57,045 nucleotides of DNA, from the NCBI GenBank assembly GCA_964058805.1, contig CAXKVV010001528.1:1-57045 (forward strand), in the 5' to 3' direction. Within the stretch, counting starts at the first letter, position 1, and every line of letters starts with the position of its first letter. Shown here one piece after another: positions 22,374 to 33,090 of this stretch. Under the pieces are notes generated by a model. The model searched no databases. It was not told the DNA's origin and saw nothing but the letters and a program-made list of their open reading frames with translations. This stretch comes from Schoenoplectus triqueter. Its lineage: Eukaryota; Streptophyta; Magnoliopsida; Poales; Cyperaceae. Made by a program: the position numbers and the translations under genes.

Positions 22374-24447
22374 CCCAGGAACAGAATTGGACAGCCCCCC
22401 CCAGAATTGATAATCTCACTCCACATCTCTTCTTTTAGTGTGTAAGAACTGAGAAATCTACACCTACTGTATCCTGGAAGAGAATCATACCCATTGGTTG
22501 ATCGAACTCGGTTGTAAACTTGAGAACTCAACTTATACAGCAGCAATTCTTATCAAAACCGAGGGTGATAGCCTAAGCTGATCGATCTCAGTTGAATACT
22601 TGAGAACTCAGCTCACAAAGTGGTGATTTCGATCGAGATTTTTACAATAGGGAGGCAATTGGAGTTATTGTCATGAACATCAAAGGTGTAAGTAACTATG
22701 CAATCAATTCGGTTTCAAAGTAATAAAATCATTTGTGAGTTTCTTGTTCTGCCTTTGCCCCCCCCCCCTTGATTCTTACCTTTTATTTATTCATTTTTCG
22801 AATGAGATCAGTGACTCTCTAAAGAGGAAAATTATAATTCTGGATTTACAGAGGGGAAAAGATTCAAGTTAAATTCTTTCACAGCATTCTCTCAATTGAA
22901 ATTCTCTTAGTAAACACCAATCGAATTAATGAATTTAGTTAGTTGAATGATCTGTCTAAACCTCTGTATTGGACAGATATATCTAAATTGATCAAAGATT
23001 CGTTAATTCTTGATTAAATAATAATGCTGAAACTTAATCGGATTGGAAGTATGGAATACATAATGGTAATTTCCATAAGAAAAGCCCGATGCATACATTG
23101 AAAGTAACAGATATAGTATGGATTATAGTTTCTGGTAAGTCAGTTACACCGAATTAGAGGAAAATACGCACAACTAGTATCATTGGTACCAAGTCAGACA
23201 CTGATCGGTACAAGCATTCCCAGCGGTATAGGGCGATTCAGGTGAAACGAAGGGCACCAAGGGGTTTGTCTCAGTCAGGCGATGCTCTAGGAGCCGGCGC
23301 GGTGGTGCTCCGGTGAAGGAGGGAGGAGAACCCGTTAACCCGATAAGCGATGTGATCCGCTTTCTAGACAAAACTGTAACAAAATCCGACCAGTTGGGTT
23401 GAGAGCACGAATCCTAGAGGAGTTGCACGATATTTGAAGCTAGATCAACAGAAGAGATAAGTTGAGAGATGAATTTAAAATAGTAAATGATCTAGGCTCT
23501 CCATCTGTCAGATACCGAATCTTGATGCTATCTGATGATGGAAGAATTCGGTTGAAAGTTGCGGCCCGAAGTAATAAAGAGGCAAAGATAGGCCTTTGAA
23601 TTTGGGTGAATTGGCCTCGGCCCAGGCAAAATAAAGAAGAGAAAAGAAGAGAATGGACTTGAGCCCAACGAAAAAATAAAGTAGGGATAATAATAGAGGA
23701 AGTCCAGTCCAGTATGTGTTAAGCCCAATCAGCGAAAAAAATGAATAAAAGCTGGCCCATTCCAATTAAAGCCCATTGAGTTAATAACAGAAAAGCCAAA
23801 TTTAATTAATAAATAAATCATTTGGAAATGTTTCCAAACTCCAAATTGACTCAAATTTATTTCTAAAAATTCTTTGTTTTTCATAGTATTTTTCTGTATA
23901 AAAACATTTCAATTTTAAGAATTTTACAGTACTGAAACAATTTAAAAGCAAAATGATATTGTTTGCTTTTTCCTATTTGACCAAGCTTTGACTTGCTATT
24001 TTGGCTATTATAAAAATCCTAAAAATCCAAATAAAATCATAAATAATAGCCAACTTATTTCTTTTATTTTTGTAAGTAATTTCCTACAAAAATAAATAGA
24101 GTTTAAAAATATAATAATAGAATTCTATTACTTTGGCTATTATAAATATTCTAAAAATACAAATAAAAATCATAGCCAATTCATTCTCTATTATTTTATA
24201 AGTGATTTTCTACAAAATAAATAGAGTTTAGAAATAATAAAAATAGAATTCTACTACTTTAGCTATTATAAAATCCCAAAAATATAAATAAAATTCTAGT
24301 TAATAGCTAACCCATTTCCTATTCCTTTTTGTAAATAATTTTCTACAGAAATAAATAGAGTTTAAAAATAAAAAGAAATTCACCTTTATAATAGAGATAA
24401 TAATGAAAGATATTATGTAATAATCTTTTTACATTTTGGAGGTGAAC

Positions 24448-24960
24448 AAATATGCTCACACAAGGGGTGTAGAGCAACATAGTAATTTTGCACACATAAT
24501 GCAACATTTAGAGCAATTGGTCGAGATAAGAACATCTTGACGAAGAATAACTGAGGCTTAGACAGCAATATGAGAAGATATGTCGAGACAAGAACATCTT
24601 GGCGTTTGTTGAAGAATGACCAAAGCTGCGACGTCAACATGGAGAGATGCGTCGACTTTGAGGAAGAAGAACATTAAGATGTCCGAGAGAAGTGACATCT
24701 TAATGACTCATTACCATGAACAAATGACTCATGACTAAATACGCTCACACAAAGGGTGTAGAGCAACATAGTGATTTTGCACAAGTAATGCAACATTTAG
24801 AACGATTAGTCGGGACAAGAACATCTTGACGCTCGTTGAAGAATAACCAAGGCTGCGACATCAACATGAAGAGATATGTCGACTCCAAGAGATATGAACA
24901 TTACGATGTCCGAGAGAAATGACATCTTAATGACTCGGTGTCATGAACAAGTAATTCATG
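24448..24960 (+). repeat. Two tandem 285-bp repeats with hairpins in the C R-U5
   Basis: Units start with GCTCACACAAGGGGTGTAGA at about 24452 and GCTCACACAAAGGGTGTAGA at about 24739. Each contains an ATTAAGATGTC...GACATCTTAAT hairpin (one arm mutated in the second unit). Each also contains a CGACG...CGTCG / CGACA...TGTCG hairpin, where the two units differ by a compensating pair. Confidence 0.75.
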
Positions 24961-25035
24961 ACCATTTGAGCTAGTAAGGCTGAACTCATCCGTCGATAAG
25001 TTTGTCTTCTGGTTCATCTCCCGAGATCGTGAGAT

Positions 25036-25665
25036 TGAATCGTTCTGTAGTAGATTCATCCACAAAGCAGTGAATGTGAACCGTTCTGTAGTAGGTTCCT
25101 TCACTAACACATGCCTCAATGTTAAGCTGGCTCAGTGCTTCAGGTTTGACATTGTGTGTAATTGTGTTCCTAAGTTTATGAATCGGCTTAGTGCTTCGAA
25201 TTCATGATCTAGAAGATCGGTGAGAAGAAACACGTGGGCCAAATCCACCCTTCTCCTGATTCACCAACCTCAAGATCAACCGGCTCAGTGCTTTGAGTTG
25301 TATTTTGTGTGATTGGTTGTTGACTAGTTAAGATTGAACCGTTCTGTAGTAGGTTTATCTTTTAGATCAACTGAGGTTGAGTCGTTCTGTAGTAGACTCA
25401 CCTCGAACCCCTTTGAAGAGATTAATCTGATCTGTAGTAAGGTTATCTCTCAAAGCGGTATAGACTGAACCGATCTGTAGTAGGTTCGTCTTCCATAGGA
25501 TCAACTGTGAACCGTTCTGAAGTAGGTTCATTTTCTAGATAAACTGAGGTCGAGTCGTTCTGTAGTAGACTCACCTCGAACTCCTTCGAAGAGATTAATC
25601 TGATCTGTAGTAAGGTTATCTCTTGAAGCGGTAAAGACTGAACCGATCTGTAGTAGGTTCGTCTT
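25036..25665 (+). repeat. Ten-hairpin array with loop G(T/A)TCTGTAGTA (C 5' LTR)
   Basis: Left arms start at 25036, 25078, 25330, 25373, 25418, 25462, 25508, 25546, 25591 and 25634; from 25330 the spacing is 38-46 bp. Stems: TGAATC/GATTCA, GAACC/GGTTC, AAGAT.GAACC/GGTTTATCTT, GAGGTTGAGTC/GACTCACCTC, GAGATTAATCT/AGGTTATCTC, AAGACTGAACC/GGTTCGTCTT. The 11-nt loop barely changes while stems vary in pairs. Between 25145 and 25300 three hairpins of another family have the loop GGCT(C/T)AGTGCTT. Copies: 41574-42203 in the 3' LTR and 45585-46213 in B. Confidence 0.85.
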
Positions 25666-25782
25666 CCACGGGCCCCTTTTTGTGAATCCAGACGACCACT
25701 TGACCATCATTTAACTATACTATTTGCTTCTCCCTTTCAAAGATCCAGAGGTGCCTCGAGGTTAGTAGCCCAGGGTAATTAA

Positions 25783-25804
25783 CGGTGGGGGCTTGCGCCC
25801 ACCG
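25783..25804 (+). repeat. LTR-terminal hairpin, loop GGCTTGCG (C)
   Basis: CGGTGGG-GGCTTGCG-CCCACCG, following a CAGGGTAATTAA block. The 3' LTR copy is 42321-42342. B has it at 46336-46357 with loop GGTTTGCG. A's LTR (51902-51923) has TAGTGAG/CTCACTG around the same loop: two compensating base-pair changes. Confidence 0.85.
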
Positions 25805-25983
25805 GAATCTACAAGAACTCACAATCACTAAAAAACCCCCTAAATGTGCATCCAAATCTCTCTAAACGGCAGAATCAGCCGGTACTTAGCAGATGCACGC
25901 TTGGGAGGGATCTTTGTGTCCTTCTTCCGCATCCCATCGCCCAGCGGCGGTGCGGAGCGCGCGAAAAAGGGTCGCACAGGATC

Positions 25984-26001
25984 TGGCACGCCCAGTGGGA
26001 C
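25984..26001 (+). promoter_or_regulatory. Primer-binding site of element C, first copy
   Basis: TGGCACGCCCAGTGGGAC begins with the TGG expected opposite a tRNA CCA end, five bases after the LTR's CA at 25978. The matching tRNA was not determined. Confidence 0.65.
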
Positions 26002-26044
26002 TATCAAAATAAATTCAGGGAATATAAGATTTGGATGCATATCT

Positions 26045-26144
26045 AGGAGGGATCTCCGTGTCCTTCTTCCGCATCCCATCGCCCAGCGGCGGTGCGGAGC
26101 GCGCGAAAAAGGGTCGCACAGGATCTGGCACGCCCGGTGGGACC
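26045..26144 (+). repeat. Tandem second copy of LTR tail plus primer-binding site
   Basis: About 100 bp, from GGAGGGATCT through the LTR-end sequence GGGTCGCACA and a second primer-binding site (TGGCACGCCCGGTGGGAC, 26126-26143), repeats 25903-26002 at a distance of about 142 bp. The 3' LTR lacks this. The intervening bases (26028-26040) are the reverse complement of 25848-25860, suggesting template switching during reverse transcription. Confidence 0.85.
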
Positions 26145-26261
26145 TAGATTCTCCTCTTATCTTTGAAGGAGAGAGGCAAATAGAATAGTTAAAGGATACA
26201 AGTGGTCTTCTATGCGCTAAAAATGACTAATGATTTTCAAGTATTTTTGTTTTTGCAGGAA

Positions 26262-29200
26262 ATGACATACTTTGGAAACTTCAACCTCGCTCCTTACACT
26301 GTCACTCCTGCACAGAGCCCAGAGGGCAAGCTCTTTATGTTCTTCGGGACTATCCCGCAAGAACTTACCATCTACGGCCCAGCTCCAGTGGCCGCCTTCA
26401 CTCCCGCAACCGTCCGGATCTCCATCCCGGACGAGGAGGAGGACTCGATTACCCTAACTCCCAAGGGCATCTCCAATAATGTCATGGCCTCTCCTACTAC
26501 CTCCCCAAAGAGGAGAAGGCGACCGTCCAAGAGGACAGCCCCAAAGGCAGCAGCCTAAACTGCCCGCAACTCTCAAGCATCCAGGAAGAGGGCCCTGGAT
26601 GCATACCAAAATCAGCTGGTGGCTAGGCCAGCTATCCCAGTCTCCAACAAATTCACGGCCCTCCGTATAGTGGCCAAGAATTCAGCCACCGGCCAGCTCC
26701 GCCAGGCATGGGAGGTGCCTAAGCCCACACCTCGCCCAACTCAAAGGCCTCAGCGCCGCCAGGACAAGTCTCAAGCCCCTGCAGAAGCCATCTACAAGGC
26801 TCACAGGGCCCTCAAACAGAGGAGAAGCGTTAGAAACGCTAGGTTGAGACAATACGTCTCCCACCCCGATCAATCTCAAGATATGGCTCAGCCGCAAGCC
26901 ATTGTCTCAACTCCGCGCCCGAGGAGGTTTACATCAAAGGCAACACCTAGCACCCAACAGGTGTGGGTCCCGAAGGGTTCTCAACCAACAAAGCCCCAGT
27001 CTCAAGCCCAACCCAGCAAGGCAGGCAAATCCAACGCTCCGCCCGAGAGTGTATTCAGCCGCCTAGGTCAGAAGAGTGTATTCAGCCGATTAGGCTCGAG
27101 AATACCACTCAACAACTTGAAAATAACTGCCCCTGACCAAACCAAGAAGAAGAGAAGAACTGCTCACTATGAGGAGCACTTCTCGGTTAACACCATCAGT
27201 ATAAGTTACGATACTGATCCAGACACTGATGGTGAGGTGAACATGGTCCAGGATGACCAATCCCCGCCTAATCAAGCTCACGTCACCAATACCAATAAAA
27301 ATAATGGTAGAAAAGGGAGACCTCCCAAGAGGGTTAATCCCGAAAGCAATAGCAGAGAAGGAGAAGATCACAATGAAAATCCTGACTTCTTCGATAATGA
27401 AGATGACGTTGAAACACGTCCCGAAGTGCCTGTCGATGAAATTGAAATATTAAAAGGCCACATCAAGGCACGGGACGAAGAGCTGATTAGGCAACGGGAG
27501 TTAATCGCTACCATGCTGAAACAAAATGAAGAATTGATTAAGGCGGTCAAGTCGTTACAAGAATCACAAGACGCCAATTTCAAAGCTGGTAGCTCCCGTC
27601 AAGAAGGGGTCCACAGTACCAAAAGCAATCATAAAGAAAAACAACCCGTCAATTCTAAACCCCATCCACATAGAACTATAGAAGTGGAGGCTGAACCAAC
27701 GGGATTATCCCGGAAAGAGATTCAGGCCATGATTGCCCAGCAAATGCAGATAGCCAGAAGTGGATACGCTATCCCTCCCGTCAAAAACTATGGACATCCA
27801 TACCCTGCCATATACGACTTGGAAGAATATCCTAAAGGGTATGTGATCCCCCGCTTCAGGACCTTCTCAGGGGAAGGCAATAAAGACTTAAACCCCGAAC
27901 AACACCTGGCTCATTTTGTAGCCTCGTGCGGCAACACGGGCGGCAATGATGCACTGTTGTTGAGACAATTCCCTCAAAGCCTAGTGGGAACCGCCTTCCA
28001 ATGGTACTATTCGCTGGAAAACAACAACATCAGGACCTGGGACGAGATGGCAGACTCGTTCAGGGCACGATTCGTCATGGTGTCCGACAAAATAAACATA
28101 GCCGATCTGGCAAGCACTAAACCCAAGAAAGGGGAGTCAATGACAGATTTTATCAATAGATGGCGGAACCTCAGCATCAAATGCGACCGCACATTAACCG
28201 AAGATGAGGCCGTCAACCTAATCATGAAAAATATTGACGGGTGGATGGGCATGCTTCTTGGTGTGACAAAGGTCAACACATTCAAAGACTTGCTCAGATC
28301 GGTATCCAATATGGAAAGGATGACACCGCACGCCATGCCGAGCTTCATGAACAATAGGCCGCAACGAGGAGCCCGAGCCGAGACTAAGGTGGCATTCACC
28401 TCGCTAAAAGATAAAATGGTCGCCAACACAGATACTCAAAGCGGCAACAGCGGCACAAATGGCAACAGTTATAATAAAGGACCCAGGCCCAATCCAGGAG
28501 GGAGTTCACGGAGTTTTGAGTCCCTAAAACAAAAGAAGACTAAACCGTACTCCTTCAGGAGAGATAAAGTTGCCCAAATCTTCAGAGGGGCATTAAAGAA
28601 CGGTCTAGCCCTACCGGCCAGTAAACGCCCAGAAGATGCCGATAAATCGGACGAACCCAACTTTTGCCCATACCACAGAGTACTAGGGCACTCAATTGAA
28701 GATTGCTGGGTCTTCAAAAATTGGGTCGAGAAGGCGTATAAAAACGGTGAAATTACTTTACCTAAAGGGTTCTTGCAAAGCCCATCAGCCCATGAACAGG
28801 CCAATATGATCTCTCACGAAGAAGAGAAAATCCCGGGCCAGTTAAGCGAAAATCAAGAAGAGCAATGGACTACGCACTTATCGAAGAAGTCGATTAAAAT
28901 GCTTAAAGCTCTTAAGAAAGAACCCGGCATGAGATGGAAAGACGACATTACGCCAGTGGTCCCACCAAAATCCAGGGTATATTATAAGGTGGACCAGAGC
29001 CAAGACCAGTTTCTTAAGAAGAGAAAGAAGCATAGAAACAGTAAGTCCAAAAAGAACAAAATTGAAGAATACGAGCAGGGCAGTCCCGAGGCGATCACCC
29101 TTCAACACTTCATCTCCAAAGAAGACTGGGAGAAATTAACCCTAGGTCAAAAAAAAGAAAATATAGATGAAGAAATAAATAAAGAAGAAAGCGAAGAGAT

Positions 29201-29621
29201 CTGGGGTGCTTCGTGCAACATGGTATATTCTTCTCATGATGAAGATATGCCAACATTAGAGGAGATGTTCTTCCCAAATGACGAAGGGGAAGCAAGCACC
29301 TCTGGGACCAAGAATGAAGAATGCAAAGCCGTGCTCCGGTCCGGGACTTATGTACCCGAGAGACAAGCTCCCAAAGAGTCCGATAAAGGAAAGGACAAGG
29401 CCCAGAATAAAGGGAAAGAGGCTGAGAACCTAAGTAAGAACCCAGAAAAGACCCGGTCGACGGGCGAAGAATACAATGTATTGGCACATCTGCATAAGAT
29501 TCCAGCGCTATTAAGCATATTTGACGCGTTGATGATGTCACAAGACCTAAGGGAGGTACTAATCCAGGCTTTGCAAGATCCTGAGAAGTACAAGTCATAC
29601 TTTGTCGAGCAAAATATGTAG
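26262..29621 (+). pseudogene. gag: Element C gag (nucleocapsid/capsid precursor), one internal stop
   Basis: Start chosen at ATG 26262, just after a splice acceptor. An in-frame TAA at 26556-26558 interrupts the N-terminal part; the frame is then open for over 1,000 codons to TAG 29619-29621. Order: basic Pro-rich N-terminus with RRRRPSKR, an acidic linker, a coiled coil (about 27437-27560, KARDEELIRQRELIATMLKQ), the retrotransposon gag capsid domain (about 27800-28330; QFPQSLVGTAFQWYYSL, TDFINRWRNLSIKCD), a zinc knuckle CPYHRVLGHSIEDC (28665-28706), a Lys/Glu-rich region and a C-terminal LREVLIQALQDPEKYKSYF block. It should form the cytoplasmic particle and bind element RNA. Protease follows in the same frame. 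Confidence 0.88.
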
Positions 29622-30251
29622 GAAGCCCTATTCACCGCCAAGCGGGCCGCTTGTATAAATTTCACAGACGATGACCTCCTAATAGGCACCGTTGATCACA
29701 ACCGCCCGTTGTACATCACCGGAAATTGCGGAGGGCAAAAGATTGGCCGCATCTTGGTCGACGCAGGGTCTTCGATCAATATTATGCCGCTTAAAACTCT
29801 GAAGACCATCACCTTAGATGTGAAGAACCTATCTGATGAAAAGGTGATTATTCATGGCTTTAATCAAAACTCCCAAAAGGCCCTGGGAGCTATAACTCTG
29901 AACCTGCAGTGCGGAAGCCTAAAAGCGCCTACTAAATTTTATGTCATTGACGCTGAAACTTCTTATCGGGCGTTGCTGGGTCGCCCGTGGCTTCACGGTA
30001 ATCAAGTCATACCCTCTACTCTGCACCAGTGCCTGAAATATATTGAGAATGGTAAACAAAAGAGAATTGATGGAGATGTTAAACCATTCGGGGTGCATGA
30101 GATTAAATTCAATGACGCCCAATATTTTCTACCTAAATCTACTGTGGCGCCGAGTCAGCCAATAACAAAAGCAGGTCAGAAATCTTTTAATAAAGGCCCT
30201 AAATTTGATACCTCATCTGGAGAAGAAGAAAAAGGTCAAATTCAATATTAA
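29622..30251 (+). pseudogene. Element C protease (retropepsin-like)
   Basis: Same frame as gag and separated from it only by the TAG at 29619. It contains ILVDAGSSINIMPLKTL (active-site Asp codon at 29760), then YRALLGRPWLH, the usual second motif of plant Ty3 proteases. It would cleave the gag-pol polyprotein in the particle. The active site reads D-A-G-S. The frame ends at TAA 30249-30251 because of a one-base gain in an A-run near 30230; the continuation is visible in the next frame from 30232. The TAG between gag and protease could be a mutation or a natural readthrough boundary; I cannot tell. Confidence 0.82.
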
Positions 30252-32158
30252 ACCCCGAGGTGCTCGAGCCCAAAGACCCGGAAGAAAGTCGGGTGAGGAA
30301 GCAACCTTCCGCTTCAAACAAGTGGCTACGTATAAAGCCCAAATAAAACCAAGCGAAATCAATGCAAGTGATTCTGAAGAGGAGGTTATTTTCAATTTTA
30401 AACCTGCCAACACCCCTCAAATTCAGATCACAGGGGCAACTTCAGGAGAAGACTCTGAAGATTCCAACAACTTGGGCGATACCACCTCGGGAGAAGAATC
30501 TGGCCATGATCGTCAACCCTGGGAAGAGGAATCTGACGAAGAGATCATCTATCACATCCTCAAGAAGCCATATAAAGGGCCCAAAACAGATAATGAAAGT
30601 TAGGAGTCATTTATGATCAACACGGGATCCGGTGGCGGAAGGGATAACCCGGTTAGGCCGAGGCCTATAAATGAAGAACGCTCATGGCGGGAAAATTTCG
30701 AAGGTTGCGTCTGGAATGCGATCGACGAAATAAGGCACCAGGTTGAAAATAATAGAAGGGAGGTATCTGAACAATGGGAAGTGATGCAGGATATTAAAGT
30801 GCAACACAATGAGATCATGATAATGATTGAAAACCTGCAAACTACAATCTATAACTCCGAGCTACTCAAAGAAATGACGAGCGAACCCCGTTCCGGGACC
30901 CCTGAAAGGCAAGTACCCGATAGCGGCAAACGGGTAATTGTTATAGTAGATGAATCAAAGGGGGAAGAAACGAAAGCTAAACAATCGGCCGTCATGCAAA
31001 CCCTCAAGGCCAAGAGGAGTAAACCATACTCTTTCCTGAAAAATAAGACAGCTCGGATATTTGAGCAAGCCCTAAAGAGTGGGTTAACACTTCCCGTTTG
31101 TAAACGACCCGCGGACATAGAAAGAGCCGGTGAAGGTGAATTCTGCCCTTATCATCGCATATTGGGTAACACAATTGAAGAATGCTGGGTATTCAAGGAC
31201 CTTATAGAAGAAGGGCATAGAAACGGGACAATCCAACTCCCTAAAAGCTTTCAACAAGACCCAGCCCCACACAGCTCGAATAACAAAGGCAAAGGGGTTG
31301 CTTATACGATCTCGCACACTCCCGTACCTAGCAAACCCAAAGTCGCGAGACGAAAGCCGATCAAAGAAATCTACCGCTCCAACTCAGTCATGAACATTAA
31401 AATAGAAGAGGAGATGACAGCGCTAGAGATTACTGTGGTTCCCGAAAGGCATTTTAAAGACCTCATGCCAAGGGAAGTGAACCACATCCGAGCCCTAAAG
31501 ACCTTTGTTGTGCCGGCAAAGGTAGAGCGCATCAAAGGGAAAACTATCATTCACAAGGCTATAATTTTCTATCAGAGCGATTCAACTCAGTCTCTGAAGA
31601 ATCCTGACCATAACACTTGGAAAAAGTGGTTGATAGAACAAGAATCAGAGAATGCAACGAGTGGTGACGCTGCATCTCATCCCTTTGGAAATGAGCTGTA
31701 TAAACTGGCGAAAAGGGCAAAATGTCTGAGAGACATATCCAAGGCCGAGGCCAAGTGCTTCGATGAACTCTGGAATGGCGGCCAGAATAAGGTCCTGGGC
31801 CTGGATGGTAAAATAAAATACACCCGGGGGTTAGGGTATAACTGCGATGACGCAGCATGTTTTGAGGGGTCCCTCAACGAGCGCCGTATAGAAGAAAGCT
31901 GTTGCACGACTTCTGTTGAGAAGCTGGATAATGAAACAGAAGAGGACAATACCCCAGTCCTGAAAAATGCTTTGAAGCAGCTAGAAAAGGAACCTAACAC
32001 AGTCGATGAGTTAGCTGAAATTAATTTGGGGACGGAAGAAGACCCACGACCAACTTCCATAAGCGCGTCGTTACCAGAAGAGGTGGCTGACAGGTTGAAG
32101 ACATTCCTTAAAAACTATATGGACTGCTTCGCTTGGAGTTATAAAAAATGCCTGGATT
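30232..32158 (+). pseudogene. Element C protease-RT linker with a second gag-type zinc-knuckle module
   Basis: Frame +1 relative to protease, with TAG at 30601-30603, then open from 30613 to 32160. The first part is acidic with repeated S/G-E-E motifs (GATSGEDSEDS, DTTSGEESGHD). A helical region at about 30700-30860 may be a coiled coil. At 30994-31257 a module resembles gag 28513-28785: SKPYSFLKNKTARIFEQALK against TKPYSFRRDKVAQIFRGALK, then CPYHRILGNTIEEC (31144-31185) against gag's knuckle, with the third ligand His changed to Asn. The rest (31680-32130) matches the start of element A's relic. A one-base loss near 32140 shifts the frame back into RT. Confidence 0.8.
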
Positions 32159-33090
32159 AGATCCCAACGTGGCGGTTCATTACTTAAAAATTGATCCAAC
32201 CTTCAAGCCGATTAAACAAGCGCCGAGGCGGATGAGAATAGAACTTGAAGAAAAGGTCGTGGAGGAAACGAAGAAACTCATCGACGCAGGCTTCATACGG
32301 GAAGAAGAGACGCCAGAATGGGTGGCTAGCATTGTCCCGGTTAAAAAGAAAAATGGGCAGATCCGCATTTGTGTGGATTTTCGGGACTTAAACAAGGCGT
32401 GCCCTAAAGATGATTTCTCGCTCCCAGTAACCGAAATCATAATTGACCATACATCCTCCTATGAAGTCTTCTCCTTCATGGACGGTTATGCGGGCTATAA
32501 TCAAATTAAAATGGCGCCAGAAGATGAAAGGCACACAGCCTTCCGCACGCCGATTGATATCTATTGTTACAAAGTCATGCCGTTTGGGCTGAAAAATGCG
32601 GGTGCCACCTACCAACGGGCGATGACGAAGATATTTGACGATTTGATTCACAAGATAGTGGAGTGCTATGTGGACGATCTAGTCATCAAAGCCATGTCAT
32701 ATGAAGAACACCTCTAATATCTTGAGGTCGTTTTCAACCGCCTGAGAGAACATGCGCTCAAATTAAACCCGTTGAAATGCGCATTTATGGTATCATCTGG
32801 TAAATTTCTGGGGTTTGTGGTGCGCCACAGGGGAATTGAAATAGACCCGGGCAAGATTAAAGCGATCACTGAACTATCCCCGGCAAAGAATTTAAAACAA
32901 TTGCGATCTTTGCAAGGGCAATTGGCGTACATCAGGCGGTTCATAGCCAATCTATCGGGTAAAATCCAACCCTTCACCCGGCTGACTAAGAAGAATATCC
33001 CGTTTAAGTGGGATGGCGAGTGCCAGCGAGCCTTTGAAGAAATCAAGGCATATCTACTCAACCCTCCGGTATTGGCGGCGCCCATACCCG
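32148..33090 (+). pseudogene. Element C reverse transcriptase
   Basis: Same frame as protease. Motifs in order: KPIKQAPRRMRIELEEK, VPVKKKNGQIRICVDFRDL, FMDGYAGYNQIKM (first catalytic Asp), MPFGLKNAGATYQRAM, YVDDLV at 32667-32684 (catalytic Asp pair). After EEHL a TAA at 32715-32717 interrupts; the frame continues with KFLGFVVRHRG, AIKAITELSPAKN-like connection and LRSLQGQLAYIRRFI. It would copy element RNA to DNA in the particle. One frameshift before it and one stop inside make it non-functional as written. Compared with element A it keeps the 28-codon stretch that A lost. Confidence 0.9.

Larger units (their letters stand above)
20800..25978 (+). repeat. Element C 5' LTR
   Basis: About 5,179 bp, TGTTTACCCC...GGGTCGCACA. 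U3 (20800 to about 22395) holds hairpins and the promoter; R-U5 holds two tandem repeats (24448-24960), a ten-hairpin array (25036-25665), a terminal hairpin (25783-25804) and a stem TCCGC...GCGGA near 25926-25955. The segment 23830-24400 is AT-rich, with direct repeats around TTTGGCTATTATAAA. Small open frames inside (for example 23180-23765, minus) occur in both LTRs and look non-coding. Confidence 0.93.
22688..26258 (+). other. Possible leader intron of element C
   Basis: A strong 5' splice site, GTAAGTAA, begins at 22688, about 290 nt downstream of the expected start. A strong 3' splice site, a T-rich tract followed by GCAG, ends at 26258, four bases before the gag ATG at 26262. Splicing would remove the hairpin array, the LTR end and both primer-binding sites from gag mRNA, leaving them in genomic RNA. 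B has a comparable donor (AAAG then GTGAGT at 42829). Tat/Ogre elements are known to use introns elsewhere; this one is inferred. Confidence 0.45.

Noticed and set aside
23180..23765. Minus-strand frames inside the C LTR
   Set aside because: They occur in both LTRs with length changes (for example the 10-bp gain) and no recognisable domain.
25036..25665. CRISPR-like array (regular repeats with spacers)
   Set aside because: Plant nuclear context inside an LTR; the conserved part is a hairpin loop, and spacers are the varying stems.
26202..26261. Earlier gag start at 26202 or 26223
   Set aside because: The frame is open there, but a strong splice acceptor at 26258 and the ATG at 26262 make the later start more likely.
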